64,000 nucleotides of DNA from Rugosimonospora acidiphila (GTDB taxonomy: Bacteria; Actinomycetota; Actinomycetes; Mycobacteriales; Micromonosporaceae), in contig NZ_BAABJQ010000013.1 in the NCBI RefSeq assembly GCF_039543385.1, forward strand, positions 173,899 to 237,898, read 5' to 3'. The notes under the pieces were generated by a model. It made no database searches and had not been told where the DNA came from. It saw only the letters and a program-made list of their open reading frames with translations. Shown piece by piece: positions 17,625-26,381 of the stretch. The position numbers and the translations under genes were made by a program. Position 1 is the first letter of the stretch; the number at the start of each line of letters is the position of its first letter.

Positions 17625-17666
17625 GTTGCTGCACTGAGTTGCTGCACTGAGTTGCTGCACTGAGTT
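17621..17666 (+). repeat. 13-bp repeats starting on the hydrolase stop codon
   Basis: CTGAGTTGCTGCA is repeated three times exactly with a fourth partial copy. The first TGA (17622-17624) terminates the hydrolase. Confidence 0.95.
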
Positions 17667-17698
17667 ACCCGAACGGCACGCGGCCCGTCGGTCGGGCT

Positions 17699-17777
17699 CG
17701 TGGCGCGGGGGGCTCGCGGCGCGGGATCGCGGCGCGGGATCGCGGCGCGGGATCGCGGCGGGGGTCGCGGCGCGGGA
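17699..17777 (+). repeat. 13-bp repeats of ATCGCGGCGCGGG type
   Basis: GATCGCGGCGCGG recurs three times, with flanking related copies, in the gene-free stretch before the GT87-like gene. Confidence 0.9.
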
Positions 17778-17839
17778 GAGCGTCGGCCGTTCTGACCGAA
17801 ATGCGGTTGACCGGAGGGTCTCACCGCTATCGTTGCCAT

Positions 17840-17911
17840 ATGCCGACTATGGCCAGAAAGATGAATTCCGGTCGGGTTGGCGCGAGAGAGCCGGCCGGGG
17901 CGGGCGCCTGA
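17840..17911 (+). CDS. Candidate 23-residue leaderless leader peptide
   Basis: TATCGT (17828-17833) is followed by six bases and ATG 17840, a leaderless arrangement. The peptide MPTMARKMNSGRVGAREPAG (plus AGA) ends with TGA 17909-17911, two bases before the GTG of the membrane protein gene. Translating it would deliver ribosomes to that GTG, which has only a weak purine stretch in front. It is a candidate leader for translational coupling. Confidence 0.4.
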   Translation: MPTMARKMNSGRVGAREPAGAGA

Positions 17912-17913
17912 CC

Positions 17914-19251
17914 GTGGAGCTCGCGTACCTGCTCATCGGCTGCTCCGTGCTGTTCGTCGCGGCCTGGCGGCGCGGCTGGACGGTGCCGCTGTGGGCGGCG
18001 CTGCTGATCGCGCTGGGGGCCAGGGCCGTGGTGGCGGTGCTGGCCAGCGGGTACACGCCCCAGGACGTCGCCGAGTGCTTCCGGGACGCGGGCAACCTGG
18101 TGCTGGCCGGCCGCGATCCGATGACCCAGCTGCCCAGGTACGAGTGGAATTTCCTGCCGGTGATGCCGTACGTCTTCGCCGGCGAGGTGCGCAGCGGGCT
18201 GCCCTGGCCGCTGGCCGCGAAGGTGGCACCCATCGCCGCCGACCTGGTCACCACCGCGCTGCTGAGCCGATTCCGGCCGGCCCCGACGGCGGGCGGTGGT
18301 GGCTGGTCGCGCTCCGCCCAGCGCGGTGGTGGTGGTTGGCCGCGCTTTCCGCGGACCCCCGGGGCGCCGGGCGCGCCGCTGCTGTACGCGCTGTGCCCGC
18401 TGGCGATCCTGATCAGCGCGGTACACGGTCAGGTCGAGCCGGTCGCCCTGGCGATGGGGACCTGGGCGCTGCTGCTCGCCCGTCGCGGAGCGGCCGGCCG
18501 CACCGGCCTGCTCGCCGGGCTCGCCATCGCCACCAAGACCTGGCCGGTGCTGCTGGTGCTGGGCATGCTGCGGGACACCCCGGTGTCGCGGTGGTGGCGC
18601 CTGCTGGCGTCGCTGGCGGTCGCGCCGCTGGCCGCGTTGCTGACGGTGCGGCTGTTCCTGCACGACTCGATGCGCGCCGCGCTGGGCGTGCTCGTCTCGT
18701 ACCGCTCCATGTTCGGCTGGTGGGGATGGTCCGGGATGCTGCACCTGCTCGGGCTCGCCGGGACCGGATACACCGGACCCGGCGTGGCGGAGTTCCAGCG
18801 CGTCGGCACCGTGATCGTGATCGCGGCGATGGGCGCGGTGCTGCTGGCACGGTGGGCCGACGGGGTCGCCCTGACCGCCGCGGTACTGCTGGCGTTCCTC
18901 GCGGTCACGGCGGGATTCGGGCCGCAGTACCTGGTGTGGCCGGTGCCCTGTCTCATCCTGCTGCGGTGGTCGTGGGGCCTGGCCTTCACCGTGCTGGCCG
19001 GCTGCTACGGCATGTTCGTCTACCTGGTGGCCATCCCGTACCCGGGGCTGACCTGGGCGGGCGACGTCGAGCGGTGGGCGTGCCTGCCGGTGATCATGGC
19101 CGCCGTGCTGGCCGTGCGGGACGGGGTGCGCGCCATCCCGGCGACGGCCCGGCACGCCCGGGTGGGTCGGGCCGGGCGCCCCGGTTGGCGGTCGCCCCTA
19201 CCGGTCCCCGCGTCGCCGGCGCGCACCGCCCCCCGGCACGGCCGCGTCTAG
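17914..19251 (+). CDS. GT87/DUF2029-like polytopic membrane glycosyltransferase
   Basis: 445 residues with about ten hydrophobic segments, from ELAYLLIGCSVLFVAAW to a basic C-terminal tail. An early acidic loop (QDVAECFRDAGNLVLAGRDP) and the segment LAIATKTWPVLLVLG are typical of the polyprenyl-phosphate-dependent (GT-C fold) mannosyltransferase-like proteins of actinobacteria. It probably adds a sugar to a lipid or glycan on the outer face of the membrane. The frame is open to TTG 17833, but GTG 17914, coupled to the leader peptide, is preferred. A Gly/Trp-rich repeat (GGGGWSRSAQRGGGGW) lies mid-protein. Its TAG overlaps the convergent exporter's stop in CTAG. Confidence 0.7.
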   Translation: MELAYLLIGCSVLFVAAWRRGWTVPLWAALLIALGARAVVAVLASGYTPQDVAECFRDAGNLVLAGRDPMTQLPRYEWNFLPVMPYVFAGEVRSGLPWPLAAKVAPIAADLVTTALLSRFRPAPTAGGGGWSRSAQRGGGGWPRFPRTPGAPGAPLLYALCPLAILISAVHGQVEPVALAMGTWALLLARRGAAGRTGLLAGLAIATKTWPVLLVLGMLRDTPVSRWWRLLASLAVAPLAALLTVRLFLHDSMRAALGVLVSYRSMFGWWGWSGMLHLLGLAGTGYTGPGVAEFQRVGTVIVIAAMGAVLLARWADGVALTAAVLLAFLAVTAGFGPQYLVWPVPCLILLRWSWGLAFTVLAGCYGMFVYLVAIPYPGLTWAGDVERWACLPVIMAAVLAVRDGVRAIPATARHARVGRAGRPGWRSPLPVPASPARTAPRHGRV

Positions 19252-20780
19252 TGCATCACCACGGGTACGGCGACCTCGTCCTGCGGCTGCTCGGCCCGCT
19301 CCAGCTTGCGCCGGGGCAGGAACAGCGACGGCACGATACAGAGAACGATGAGGATCAGCGCCACGATGTACGTGTTGCCGAACGCGCTGGCCAGCGATGA
19401 CCGCCCCTGCGACAGGACGGCACCGGAGACCTGTGAGGCCGGCACGGTGCCCTGCATGACGGCGCTGTACACGGTGGCGGCCGGGTTGCCCTGGACCTGG
19501 TTGGTCAGGACGACCGACATGACGGCGGTGCCGATCGAGCCGGCCGTCTGCTGAACGATGTTCATCATCGTCGAGCCGCGTGCGATCTGCTGATCGCCCA
19601 GGCTGGCCAGCGCGCCCGACATGATCGGCATCATGGTCATCCCCATGCCCATGCCCATCACGAACAGCGCGCCGAGCAGCAGCACATACGACGAGTCGGC
19701 GGTGATCTGCGTGAACACGGCCATGCCGGCGGCGATCAACACTATGCCGCCGAGGACCAGCTTGCCCGGCCCCATCCGGTCGGTGAGCCGGCCGCTGGCG
19801 GGCATGGTGAGCATGGCGCCGATGCCCTGCGGCGCGAGCAGCAGGCCGGCGTTGAGCGTGTCCTCGCCACGTACCTGCAGGAAGTAGCTCGGGAACAGCA
19901 GCATGGCGCCCATGAAGGCCACCGAGAACAGGGTCAGGGTGATGACCGCGACGCTGAGGTTCCGGTTGCCGAACAGGCGCAGGTCGATCAGCGCGTGGGC
20001 CTTGCGCCGGGCGTGCAGGACGAAGCCGATGACCAGCGCGAGCCCCACGAGCGCGGGGACGAGCACCTTGGCGTCGGCAACGGTGCCGGCGCCCGGGATC
20101 GAGGACACGCCGTAGAGCAGCAGCGCCAGGCCGGGGGAGAGCAGCAGCATGCCGAGGAAGTCGAACGACTCCGACACGTGCGGCTGGTCCTTGGGCAGCA
20201 CCCGCAGCGAGGTGATGAACGCGACGGCGCCGATCGGTACGTTGATCAGGAAGATCCAATGCCAGCTGGCGGCCTGGATCAGCCACCCGCCCAGGATCGG
20301 CCCGCCGATCGGTCCGAGCAGCATCGGCACGCCCAGCACGGCCATCACCCGGCCGATCCGCTGGGGTCCGGCGGCCCGCGTCATGATCGTCATGCCGAGC
20401 GGCATCAGCATGCCACCGCCCAGACCCTGCACGGTCCGGAACGCGATCAGCGGACCGATGTCCCACGCGACGCTGCACAGCGCCGAGCCGGCGACGAACA
20501 GCGCGATGGAGGTCAGGTAGAGGCGCTTGGTGCCGAACCGGTCGGCGGCCCAGCCGGTCACCGGAATCACGGTGGCCAACGCCAGCGTGTACGCCGTCAT
20601 GGTCCACGCGACGGTGGCGTAGCTGGCGTGGAACTCGCGCTGGAAGGTCGGCAGCGCGACGCTGACCACCGTCACGTCGAGGATCGCCATGATGGCGCCG
20701 AGCACCACGACCCCGGCTACCTTGAGAACGCCGCTATCCAGCTTGTCGGTGGTCGCCTCCGGCGCGGTCGTCATGGTCAT
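19248..20780 (-). CDS. DHA2-family MFS drug exporter
   Basis: 510 residues with about 14 membrane segments. DHA2 motifs visible: LDVTVVSVALPTFQREFH (motif D1), GWAADRFGTKRLYLTSIALF (motif A), FRTVQGLGGGMLMPLG (motif B) and LGVPMLLGPIGGPILGGWL (motif C, antiporter signature). It should use proton-motive force to export amphipathic drugs or metabolites. ATG 20780 has AGGAG at good distance. Transcribed toward the GT87-like gene. The 322 bases to the divergent aroE-like gene contain a directly repeated ACAAG pair near 20862-20880 that could be an operator; no TetR gene is adjacent. Confidence 0.92.
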   Translation of the reverse strand: MTMTTAPEATTDKLDSGVLKVAGVVVLGAIMAILDVTVVSVALPTFQREFHASYATVAWTMTAYTLALATVIPVTGWAADRFGTKRLYLTSIALFVAGSALCSVAWDIGPLIAFRTVQGLGGGMLMPLGMTIMTRAAGPQRIGRVMAVLGVPMLLGPIGGPILGGWLIQAASWHWIFLINVPIGAVAFITSLRVLPKDQPHVSESFDFLGMLLLSPGLALLLYGVSSIPGAGTVADAKVLVPALVGLALVIGFVLHARRKAHALIDLRLFGNRNLSVAVITLTLFSVAFMGAMLLFPSYFLQVRGEDTLNAGLLLAPQGIGAMLTMPASGRLTDRMGPGKLVLGGIVLIAAGMAVFTQITADSSYVLLLGALFVMGMGMGMTMMPIMSGALASLGDQQIARGSTMMNIVQQTAGSIGTAVMSVVLTNQVQGNPAATVYSAVMQGTVPASQVSGAVLSQGRSSLASAFGNTYIVALILIVLCIVPSLFLPRRKLERAEQPQDEVAVPVVMH

Positions 20781-21102
20781 GCGGATTGCTCCTCCGTGTG
20801 GCGGAAACGTCGGGCGGCGGTGAACGTCGTGCGGCGGCAACTTCGCCATCGGGTCGGCAGGGACAAGTCGTCGTACAAGCCCTTGAATTCTACGTTGACT
20901 CGGTGAATCACCCGGCGGCGACCGGCGTCGTCGACACGACCGATCGTTGCGACCGGACCGAACGTATCGTCGGCGACCCTCCGAGCGGTCAGGCCGGGCC
21001 TCGGCCGGGTACCGCGGCGATGCGCCGATCCACGCCGGTGCGACGGTCCACACCGGTGCGGGCCCCTTGCCCGCGCGGCGCCCACCCGAACAAGATGGAC
21101 GC
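20781..21102. other. Divergent intergenic region
   Basis: No gene. It should hold promoters for the DHA2 exporter (leftward) and the shikimate-dehydrogenase-like gene (rightward). Visible features are ACAAGTCGTCGTACAAG near 20862 and short direct repeats (CGGTGCGACGGTCCACACC) near 21035-21060. Confidence 0.4.
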
Positions 21103-21987
21103 ATGCCGAGCCTGCTGTTCGTGGGGGTCGACACCGCGAACTCCTTTATTCATCGGGCGTTCCCGATCTGGTCGCGAACCCTTGGCGTGCGCGCCGAAGT
21201 CGTGGGCGTCGATCTCCCGCCGGGGTCCGCGCCGCGCGAGTACCGGCGTGTCGTCGAGCGCGTGCGGGCCGACCCGGACTGCGTCGGCGCGGTGGTCACT
21301 AGCCACAAGGTCGCCGTGTACGCGGCCGCGTCGGACCTGTTCGACTTCCTCGATCCGCACGCCGTGGCGTGCGGCGAGATCAGCGCTATCCGACGGCGGG
21401 GCGCGGGCCTGGCCGGCTTCGCCCGTGATCCGGTCTCGGTCGGCCGGGTGGTCGACGGGATCTGGCCGGGTCGCGAGGGTGACCTGCTGTGCCTGGGCAG
21501 CGGCGGAACCGCCATCGCGCTCGGCCGCCACCTGCTCACCAGTACCCGGCCGGACGGCGAGCCGAAGCTCATGCGCTTCGTGGACGTCGACCCGGTCGCC
21601 GGTGTCCGGCTGCGCCAGGCCCTGCGGTCCGACCGGGTCGAGGCCGTGCGTGGCGAGGGCCCGTGGGACGCGACGATCGAGGCCGCGCGCCCGGGCTCGT
21701 TGATCGTCAACGCGACCGGGCTGGGCAAGGACCGGCCGGGCTCGCCGGTCACCCCGGCCGTCCAGTTTCCGGACGGCGCGGTGGTCTGGGAGCTCAACTA
21801 CCGGGGAGACCTGCGGCTGCTGGCGCACGCGCGGGCGCGGCGGGGGGACGGCCGGCTGACCGTGCACGACGGCTGGTCGCTGTTCTGCCACGGCTGGGCG
21901 TCGGCGCTGGCCGCGGTGTTCGACCTGGACGACGACGAGGCCGTCGCGCGGCGGCTGGCGGCCGACGCCGAGCACCTGCGGGCGTGA
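21103..21987 (+). CDS. Shikimate/quinate dehydrogenase-like oxidoreductase
   Basis: 294 residues. The layout follows AroE: an N-terminal substrate domain ending GAVVTSHKVAVYAAASDL (the conserved 'TxPxK'-type Lys segment, here TSHK), then EISAI, and a Rossmann domain with LLCLGSGGTAIALGRHLL, VDVDPVAG for NAD(P) ribose, SLIVNATGLGKDRPGSPV and a closing DGWSLFCHGWASALAAVF. The substrate-binding SxS at the N-terminus is not evident (TANSFIHRAFP), so the substrate may not be shikimate. ATG 21103 is preferred over the out-of-frame ATG at 21095. Followed 41 bases later by the transglutaminase-like gene. Confidence 0.75.
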   Translation: MPSLLFVGVDTANSFIHRAFPIWSRTLGVRAEVVGVDLPPGSAPREYRRVVERVRADPDCVGAVVTSHKVAVYAAASDLFDFLDPHAVACGEISAIRRRGAGLAGFARDPVSVGRVVDGIWPGREGDLLCLGSGGTAIALGRHLLTSTRPDGEPKLMRFVDVDPVAGVRLRQALRSDRVEAVRGEGPWDATIEAARPGSLIVNATGLGKDRPGSPVTPAVQFPDGAVVWELNYRGDLRLLAHARARRGDGRLTVHDGWSLFCHGWASALAAVFDLDDDEAVARRLAADAEHLRA

Positions 21988-22016
21988 GGGCGCCACGAAG
22001 TGTCGTACCGGGCGGT

Positions 22017-22022
22017 TAGTCT
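22017..22022 (+). promoter_or_regulatory. -10 box for leaderless transglutaminase-like gene
   Basis: TAGTCT lies exactly six bases before ATG 22029, with no Shine-Dalgarno sequence. Confidence 0.4.
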
Positions 22023-22028
22023 GCCCGG

Positions 22029-22868
22029 ATGGACGAGCGTGAGTTTTACCGCGGTCAGAGCCGGGTGACCGACCCGGGCTCGTGGCGCTCGCTGCTGCGC
22101 GACCTCCCCCGCGACCTTCCCGGCATGGGCGAAGTCATCGAGGGAGTGATCGTGCACCGCGACGAGACCCGGCGGTTCGGCTTCGAACTGCCGGCCGAGC
22201 GACGCGACGAGGCGAACACCCGATACCTGGAGGCGATCCTTGGCCGCCTCGGCAGCCTGTCGTGGCGCCCACCCCGGGACCGCTTCGCCGGCACCTGCCG
22301 GGACTTCGCCGTGCTGCTGTGCGCGATGCTGCGCGAGGCCGGCGTGCCGGCGCGGGTGCGCTGCGGCTTCGCCGGGTACTTCGCCGAGGGCTTCTTCGAC
22401 GACCACTGGGTGGTCGAGGTCCACGACGACGACGGCGACGGTGGCGGTATCGGTTGGCGGCTGGTCGACGCGCAGCTCATCGCCTCTGCGAAGGACACTT
22501 ATCGGATCGACTTCGACCCGATGGACGTGCCACGCGACGCGTTCCTGGTGGCGGGCGACGCCTGGCTCGCGTGCCGCGAGGGACGGCGGGATCCGGAGCG
22601 CATCGGCACCAGCGCGGCCGGCCTGACCGGGATGTGGGAGATCCAGGGCAGCGTCGTGCGCGACCTGGCCAACCTCAACGGGATCGAGACCCTCCCGTGG
22701 GACGGCTGGGGATTGATCCCCACTCACTACGACGAGCTGGACCGCTCCGACGTGGACCTGCTCGACCGGGTCGCCGCGGTGAGCGCGGCCGGCGGTCCGC
22801 TGCCCCGTGCGGCCGAGGCGTACCGGTCCGATCCGCGCCTGGCGGTCCCGGCACCGTTCGCGGGCTGA
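22029..22868 (+). CDS. Transglutaminase-like cysteine hydrolase
   Basis: 279 residues, cytoplasmic. A Cys-His-Asp arrangement is visible: Cys in FAGTCRDFAVLLCAMLREAG, His in FDDHWVVEVH, and Asp in WRLVDAQLI. Spacing matches the transglutaminase-like superfamily (protease, peptide N-glycanase or amidase folds). The tail (EIQGSVVRDLANLNGIETLPWDGWG) is conserved in a subset of actinobacterial homologues of unknown function. Substrate unknown. Confidence 0.78.
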   Translation: MDEREFYRGQSRVTDPGSWRSLLRDLPRDLPGMGEVIEGVIVHRDETRRFGFELPAERRDEANTRYLEAILGRLGSLSWRPPRDRFAGTCRDFAVLLCAMLREAGVPARVRCGFAGYFAEGFFDDHWVVEVHDDDGDGGGIGWRLVDAQLIASAKDTYRIDFDPMDVPRDAFLVAGDAWLACREGRRDPERIGTSAAGLTGMWEIQGSVVRDLANLNGIETLPWDGWGLIPTHYDELDRSDVDLLDRVAAVSAAGGPLPRAAEAYRSDPRLAVPAPFAG

Positions 22869-22989
22869 CCGGTCGGGTCGCGAGCTTTTGCCGACCATGA
22901 TCTATTACGGCGGCGTTCAGTGCGACTTTGTCTCGGGATCGACCTGTGCCCATATTTTCTGACCTCGGTGTAACTACCGGAGGTTAGCT

Positions 22990-23629
22990 ATGTCAGATCT
23001 TTCGCGCAGGGGTTCCTGGGCGCCGCCGCGGCGGTCACGGGTGCCGTGGCCGCGGGCGCGGTCCTGCCGTCCGCCGCGCAGGCCAACGGGCCCGGCAAGC
23101 CGTCCAAGCCCTGCCTGTACGGGGACATCCGCGACGTGAAGCACGTGGTGATCCTGATGCAGGAGAACCGCAGCTTCGACCACTACTTCGGCTCGCTGTC
23201 GGGAGTTCGGGGCTTCGACGACCGATCCACCATCACGCTGCCCGGCGGCGCCCCGGTGTTCCGGCAGCCGACCACCATCGGGGGCCAGAGCCAGTACCCG
23301 TGGCATCTGAGCGACACGCCGCCGGAGGGGTCGGAGGACCCGGAGACCGTCGCGCAGACCAGCGCCGGCCTGGGCCACTCCTGGGAGGACCAGCACGGGG
23401 CGTGGTACGGCGGCCTGATGAACGGCTGGATGTCTCGGCCAACAACTACTCGTCGGACCGTCCGCACACGTACCACGTGCCGGCGCACGGCAGCACCACG
23501 CACTCGGTGGACCCGCTCCAGCACGGCCCCGGCTGGTACGACCTGTCGGTCGGGCTGGCCGGCGACGCCTCCTGGTCGCGGCGCTACGTCGGGCACCTGG
23601 AGAACGGCGAGCACAGCATCACCGGCTGA
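22990..23629 (+). pseudogene. Phospholipase C paralogue with frameshifts and a large internal deletion
   Basis: A strong GGAGG precedes ATG 22990, which opens a Tat signal (MSDLSRR). A one-base shift then moves the rest (FLGAAAAVTGAVAAGAVLP) into another frame. The catalytic start HVVILMQENRSFDHYFGSLS is intact and continues to WYGGLMNGWM. At about 23432 the sequence jumps into SANNYSSDRPHTYHVPAHG, then WYDLSVGLAGDASWSRRYVG and HLENGEHSITG, the C-terminal DUF756 domain. Roughly the central half of a normal PLC, with key catalytic residues, is missing. The gene is dead, and the deletion is in the middle rather than at the ends. Confidence 0.85.
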
Positions 23630-23677
23630 GCTACAGCCGCGCGCTCATCGCCCGAGCCGTCATCCCGCGAACGCCGT

Positions 23678-23712
23678 CCGCGGCGCCGGTGTGAAACGCA
23701 CCGGCGCCGCGG
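23678..23712 (+). terminator. 14-bp perfect hairpin after the PLC pseudogene
   Basis: CCGCGGCGCCGGTG pairs with CACCGGCGCCGCGG across the loop TGAAACG, 48 bases after the pseudogene stop. It is probably the old terminator of that gene. Confidence 0.65.
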
Positions 23713-23864
23713 GCCCGCGCCTATCCGCGGCCAAATGGATGATGATGTTTTTCGGCCGCGCGTATTCGGAGTGGGGCTCGATCCCGTCGGGCACCGTAAT
23801 GGGAATCGGGCCGCGCGTCCTCGCTTTGCTCACCCCCGATGCGACGCCCGCGTGAAATGGCGAA

Positions 23865-23909
23865 ATCATGGTGGCTTCCACCCTCTGGGCGGGGGGAAGC
23901 CGCCATGAT
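23865..23909 (+). ncRNA. Dispersed hairpin element, copy 1
   Basis: ATCATGGTGGCTTCC pairs with GGAAGCCGCCATGAT (separated by ACCCTCTGGGCGGGG-type loop bases) with one G:T pair. The outer ends are shared with a second hairpin at 50599-50642 whose inner stem differs but still pairs. It lies 271 bases upstream of the kinase gene at 24180. Whether it acts as DNA or RNA is unknown; 'ncRNA' is a provisional class. The rest of 23713-24167 shows no gene. Confidence 0.4.
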
Positions 23910-24167
23910 CTGAGAGGTATTCGCGCGGCGCATCCGCGGTCCGTAGCAAAGGCCCGATTTGCACGTTCGTCCCGGTGGCGGCCCTCACACCGGACCCGGC
24001 CGGTCGGGCCCAACGGGTGCGGTCGCTCACTCAGCTCCCCGGCGGTTCGTGGAAAATGGCTGATTCGGCCCGGTGGCGAGCCCGTGTAATTACGTTGGGT
24101 AGGCGAGGAATCGCGTTCCGATCGTGCCCTTGAAATCGGGCGCCACGGGGTCGTAACTATCGGCGGG

Positions 24168-24173
24168 TACAGT
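24168..24173 (+). promoter_or_regulatory. -10 box for leaderless kinase gene
   Basis: TACAGT is followed by exactly six bases and GTG 24180, without a Shine-Dalgarno sequence. Confidence 0.45.
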
Positions 24174-24179
24174 CTCGCC

Positions 24180-26381
24180 GTGCCAGAGATACAGCGGCCG
24201 GATGTTACCGATAGGTACGTTCTCAGCGAGGTTATCGGTCAGGGTGGAATGGGTCGCGTATGGCGGGCCTGGGACACGATGCTGCAGCGGGACGTGGCAA
24301 TCAAAGAAATCGTTCCGCCGCCCGGCCTGACCGAGGAGAAGCGCCAGGAATTGCGGGTTCGGTCGCTGCGTGAGGCGCGGGCGATCGCCCGGATCGACCA
24401 CGTCAACGCGGTCCGGGTGTTCGACGTGCTGTCCGGCCGCGACGGCGAACCGTGGATAGTCATGGAGTACGTGCCGTCGCGTTCGCTGGAGGATGTCCTC
24501 GTCACGGACGGCCCCATCTCCCCGAGCCGGGCGGCCAAACTCGGGCTGGGCGTGCTCGCCGCGCTGCGGGCGGCCCACCGCGCCGGAATCCTGCACCGGG
24601 ACGTCAAACCGGCCAACGTCCTCATCGGTCACGACGGGCGGATAGTGCTCACCGACTTCGGCCTGGCCACCGCCGCCGAGGAGCCGAGCATGACCGCCAC
24701 GGGGATAGTCCTCGGCTCGCCCGCGTACGTGTCGCCGGAGCGGGCCATGCGTGGGATCCTGGGGCCGGAGGGGGATCTCTGGTCGCTGGGCGCCACCCTG
24801 TTCGCCGCCGTGGAGGGGCGCTCGCCGTACGCCCGCCCGTCCGCGTTCATGAGCCTCACCGCGCTCGCCACCGAGCCGCCGCCGCCCGCCGAGCACGCCG
24901 GCCCGCTGGGGCTGGTGCTCCACGGTCTGCTCCGCAAGGACCCGGTCGAACGGATCGACGCCGACGCCGCCGAGCGGCTGCTGCTCCGGGTGGTGACCGA
25001 GTGGCCGGAGGAGACGCCGGCGCGCCACGAGGTCGAGCCCGCCCCGCCTCGAGCCGAAACCCCGGAGACTCCGGTCCTCGGCGCCATCGGGGCGGGTGGT
25101 GTGGGCTCTATCGGCGCGGGTTCGGGTGGCGCGGGGACGGGGGGCGCGGGCTCGGGGGGCGCGGGCTCGGGGGGCGCGGATACCGGCGGCGCGCGGATCG
25201 AACCGGCGCGGACCGTGGGGCGCGCGGCCCCTCGTGGGCTGCCGCGCCGGGCCTACCTGGTCGGCGGCCTGGCCGCCCTGCTCCTGGTCGGACTCGGGAT
25301 CGGCATCCCGCTGTTCGTCCGCCAACCGGCCGGCAAGGCCACCGCCGCGGCGGCCAACGCGACCAGCCTGCCCCGCGTGGCCGGCCGGCCGGCGACGCGG
25401 CTGTCGGCCTCGGCCACGCCCATGCCGCAGGGATGGTCGCTGTACCGGGACGGGAGCGGGTTCTCGCTACCGGCACCGGCCGGCTGGCAGATCACCCGGC
25501 GTGGCGGCCAGGTCGAGTTCCAGGAGCCGGGCGGTGCGCGGTTCCTGCTGGTCAGCCAGACCGATACCCCCGATCCCGACCCGCTGGCCCAGCTCACGTC
25601 GCAGGAGAGGTCCGGGCTGACCACCCAGCGGTACCCCGACTACCGGCGCGTCGCGCTGCGCGCCGTGAATTATCAGCTCGCCGCCGCCGACTGGGAGTGG
25701 ACCTATGAGTCCGCCAGCGGCGCGCCGATGCACGCGGGTCAGCGCACCTTCGTGGCGCCCGGGAAGAAGGGGTACACGATTCTCTGGGCGACGCCCGAGG
25801 CCGAATGGGCGGCCGGCGAGGAGTCCTTCCGGCAGATCACCTCGGGGTTCCGGCCAGCGGCGCCACCCGAACCCACCCCGAGCGCCAGCCGCGCCGCGAC
25901 CCCGAGCACGGCACCAACCACGGCCCGACCGCCGTCCGCGCTGTCGCCGACTCCGACCCCGAAGCAGAGCAGCCCGGGCGTACCCGACGTGCCCGGCACG
26001 CAGCTGGTGGGGCGGGCGAGCGCGCGGTGTGTCGACGTCGCCGACCCCGACTCGCCGGATCCAGTCGCGCTGCGCATCTGGGACTGCGGCGCCAGCCGGG
26101 CCCGCGACCAGACCTGGACCTTCCAGCCCGACGGCAGCATCACGCTGCTCGGCCGGTGCATGGACGTGCTCAACGCGTCGGACGTGGACGGGGCGACGAT
26201 CCAACTCACCACGTGCAACACCACCCCGGCGCAGAAGTTCATTCTCGACGGCGAGCAGCACCTGGTCAACGCCAGCAGCGGCAAGTGCGTGGGCGTGGCC
26301 GAGTCCGGCACCGAGAACGGGGCGCTGCTTCAGCAGTTCACCTGCGGCTCGGCGAGCGATCAGGCCTGGTCGAAGGAGTAG
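24180..26381 (+). CDS. Receptor-type Ser/Thr kinase with ricin-type lectin C-terminus
   Basis: 733 residues. Kinase domain: GQGGMGRVW (about 20-28), AIKEIV (Lys42), HRDVKPANVL (Asp141), DFGLAT (159-164), SPAYVSPERA. A Gly/Ala-rich linker with GAGSGG repeats leads to a membrane helix (YLVGGLAALLLVGLGIGIP, about residues 358-376). Outside is first a globular domain (FSLPAPAGWQITRRGGQVEF onward, about 420-560), a Pro/Thr spacer, then a ricin-B beta-trefoil (about 605-733) with QxW-type repeats DQTWTF, AQKFIL and DQAW and paired Cys. The lectin suggests that glycans outside the cell regulate the kinase. The stop overlaps the convergent channel gene by 22 bases. Confidence 0.9.
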   Translation: MPEIQRPDVTDRYVLSEVIGQGGMGRVWRAWDTMLQRDVAIKEIVPPPGLTEEKRQELRVRSLREARAIARIDHVNAVRVFDVLSGRDGEPWIVMEYVPSRSLEDVLVTDGPISPSRAAKLGLGVLAALRAAHRAGILHRDVKPANVLIGHDGRIVLTDFGLATAAEEPSMTATGIVLGSPAYVSPERAMRGILGPEGDLWSLGATLFAAVEGRSPYARPSAFMSLTALATEPPPPAEHAGPLGLVLHGLLRKDPVERIDADAAERLLLRVVTEWPEETPARHEVEPAPPRAETPETPVLGAIGAGGVGSIGAGSGGAGTGGAGSGGAGSGGADTGGARIEPARTVGRAAPRGLPRRAYLVGGLAALLLVGLGIGIPLFVRQPAGKATAAAANATSLPRVAGRPATRLSASATPMPQGWSLYRDGSGFSLPAPAGWQITRRGGQVEFQEPGGARFLLVSQTDTPDPDPLAQLTSQERSGLTTQRYPDYRRVALRAVNYQLAAADWEWTYESASGAPMHAGQRTFVAPGKKGYTILWATPEAEWAAGEESFRQITSGFRPAAPPEPTPSASRAATPSTAPTTARPPSALSPTPTPKQSSPGVPDVPGTQLVGRASARCVDVADPDSPDPVALRIWDCGASRARDQTWTFQPDGSITLLGRCMDVLNASDVDGATIQLTTCNTTPAQKFILDGEQHLVNASSGKCVGVAESGTENGALLQQFTCGSASDQAWSKE

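Noticed and set aside
14586..17660. 1024-codon minus-strand open frame covering PLC and hydrolase
   Set aside because: Only its last ~145 codons (14586-15020) are a real gene; the rest is the antisense shadow of 15240-16730 and 16929-17624.
22990..23629. Programmed frameshifting in the second phospholipase gene
   Set aside because: No slippery heptamer or downstream structure is seen, and a large internal deletion shows that the gene is decayed.
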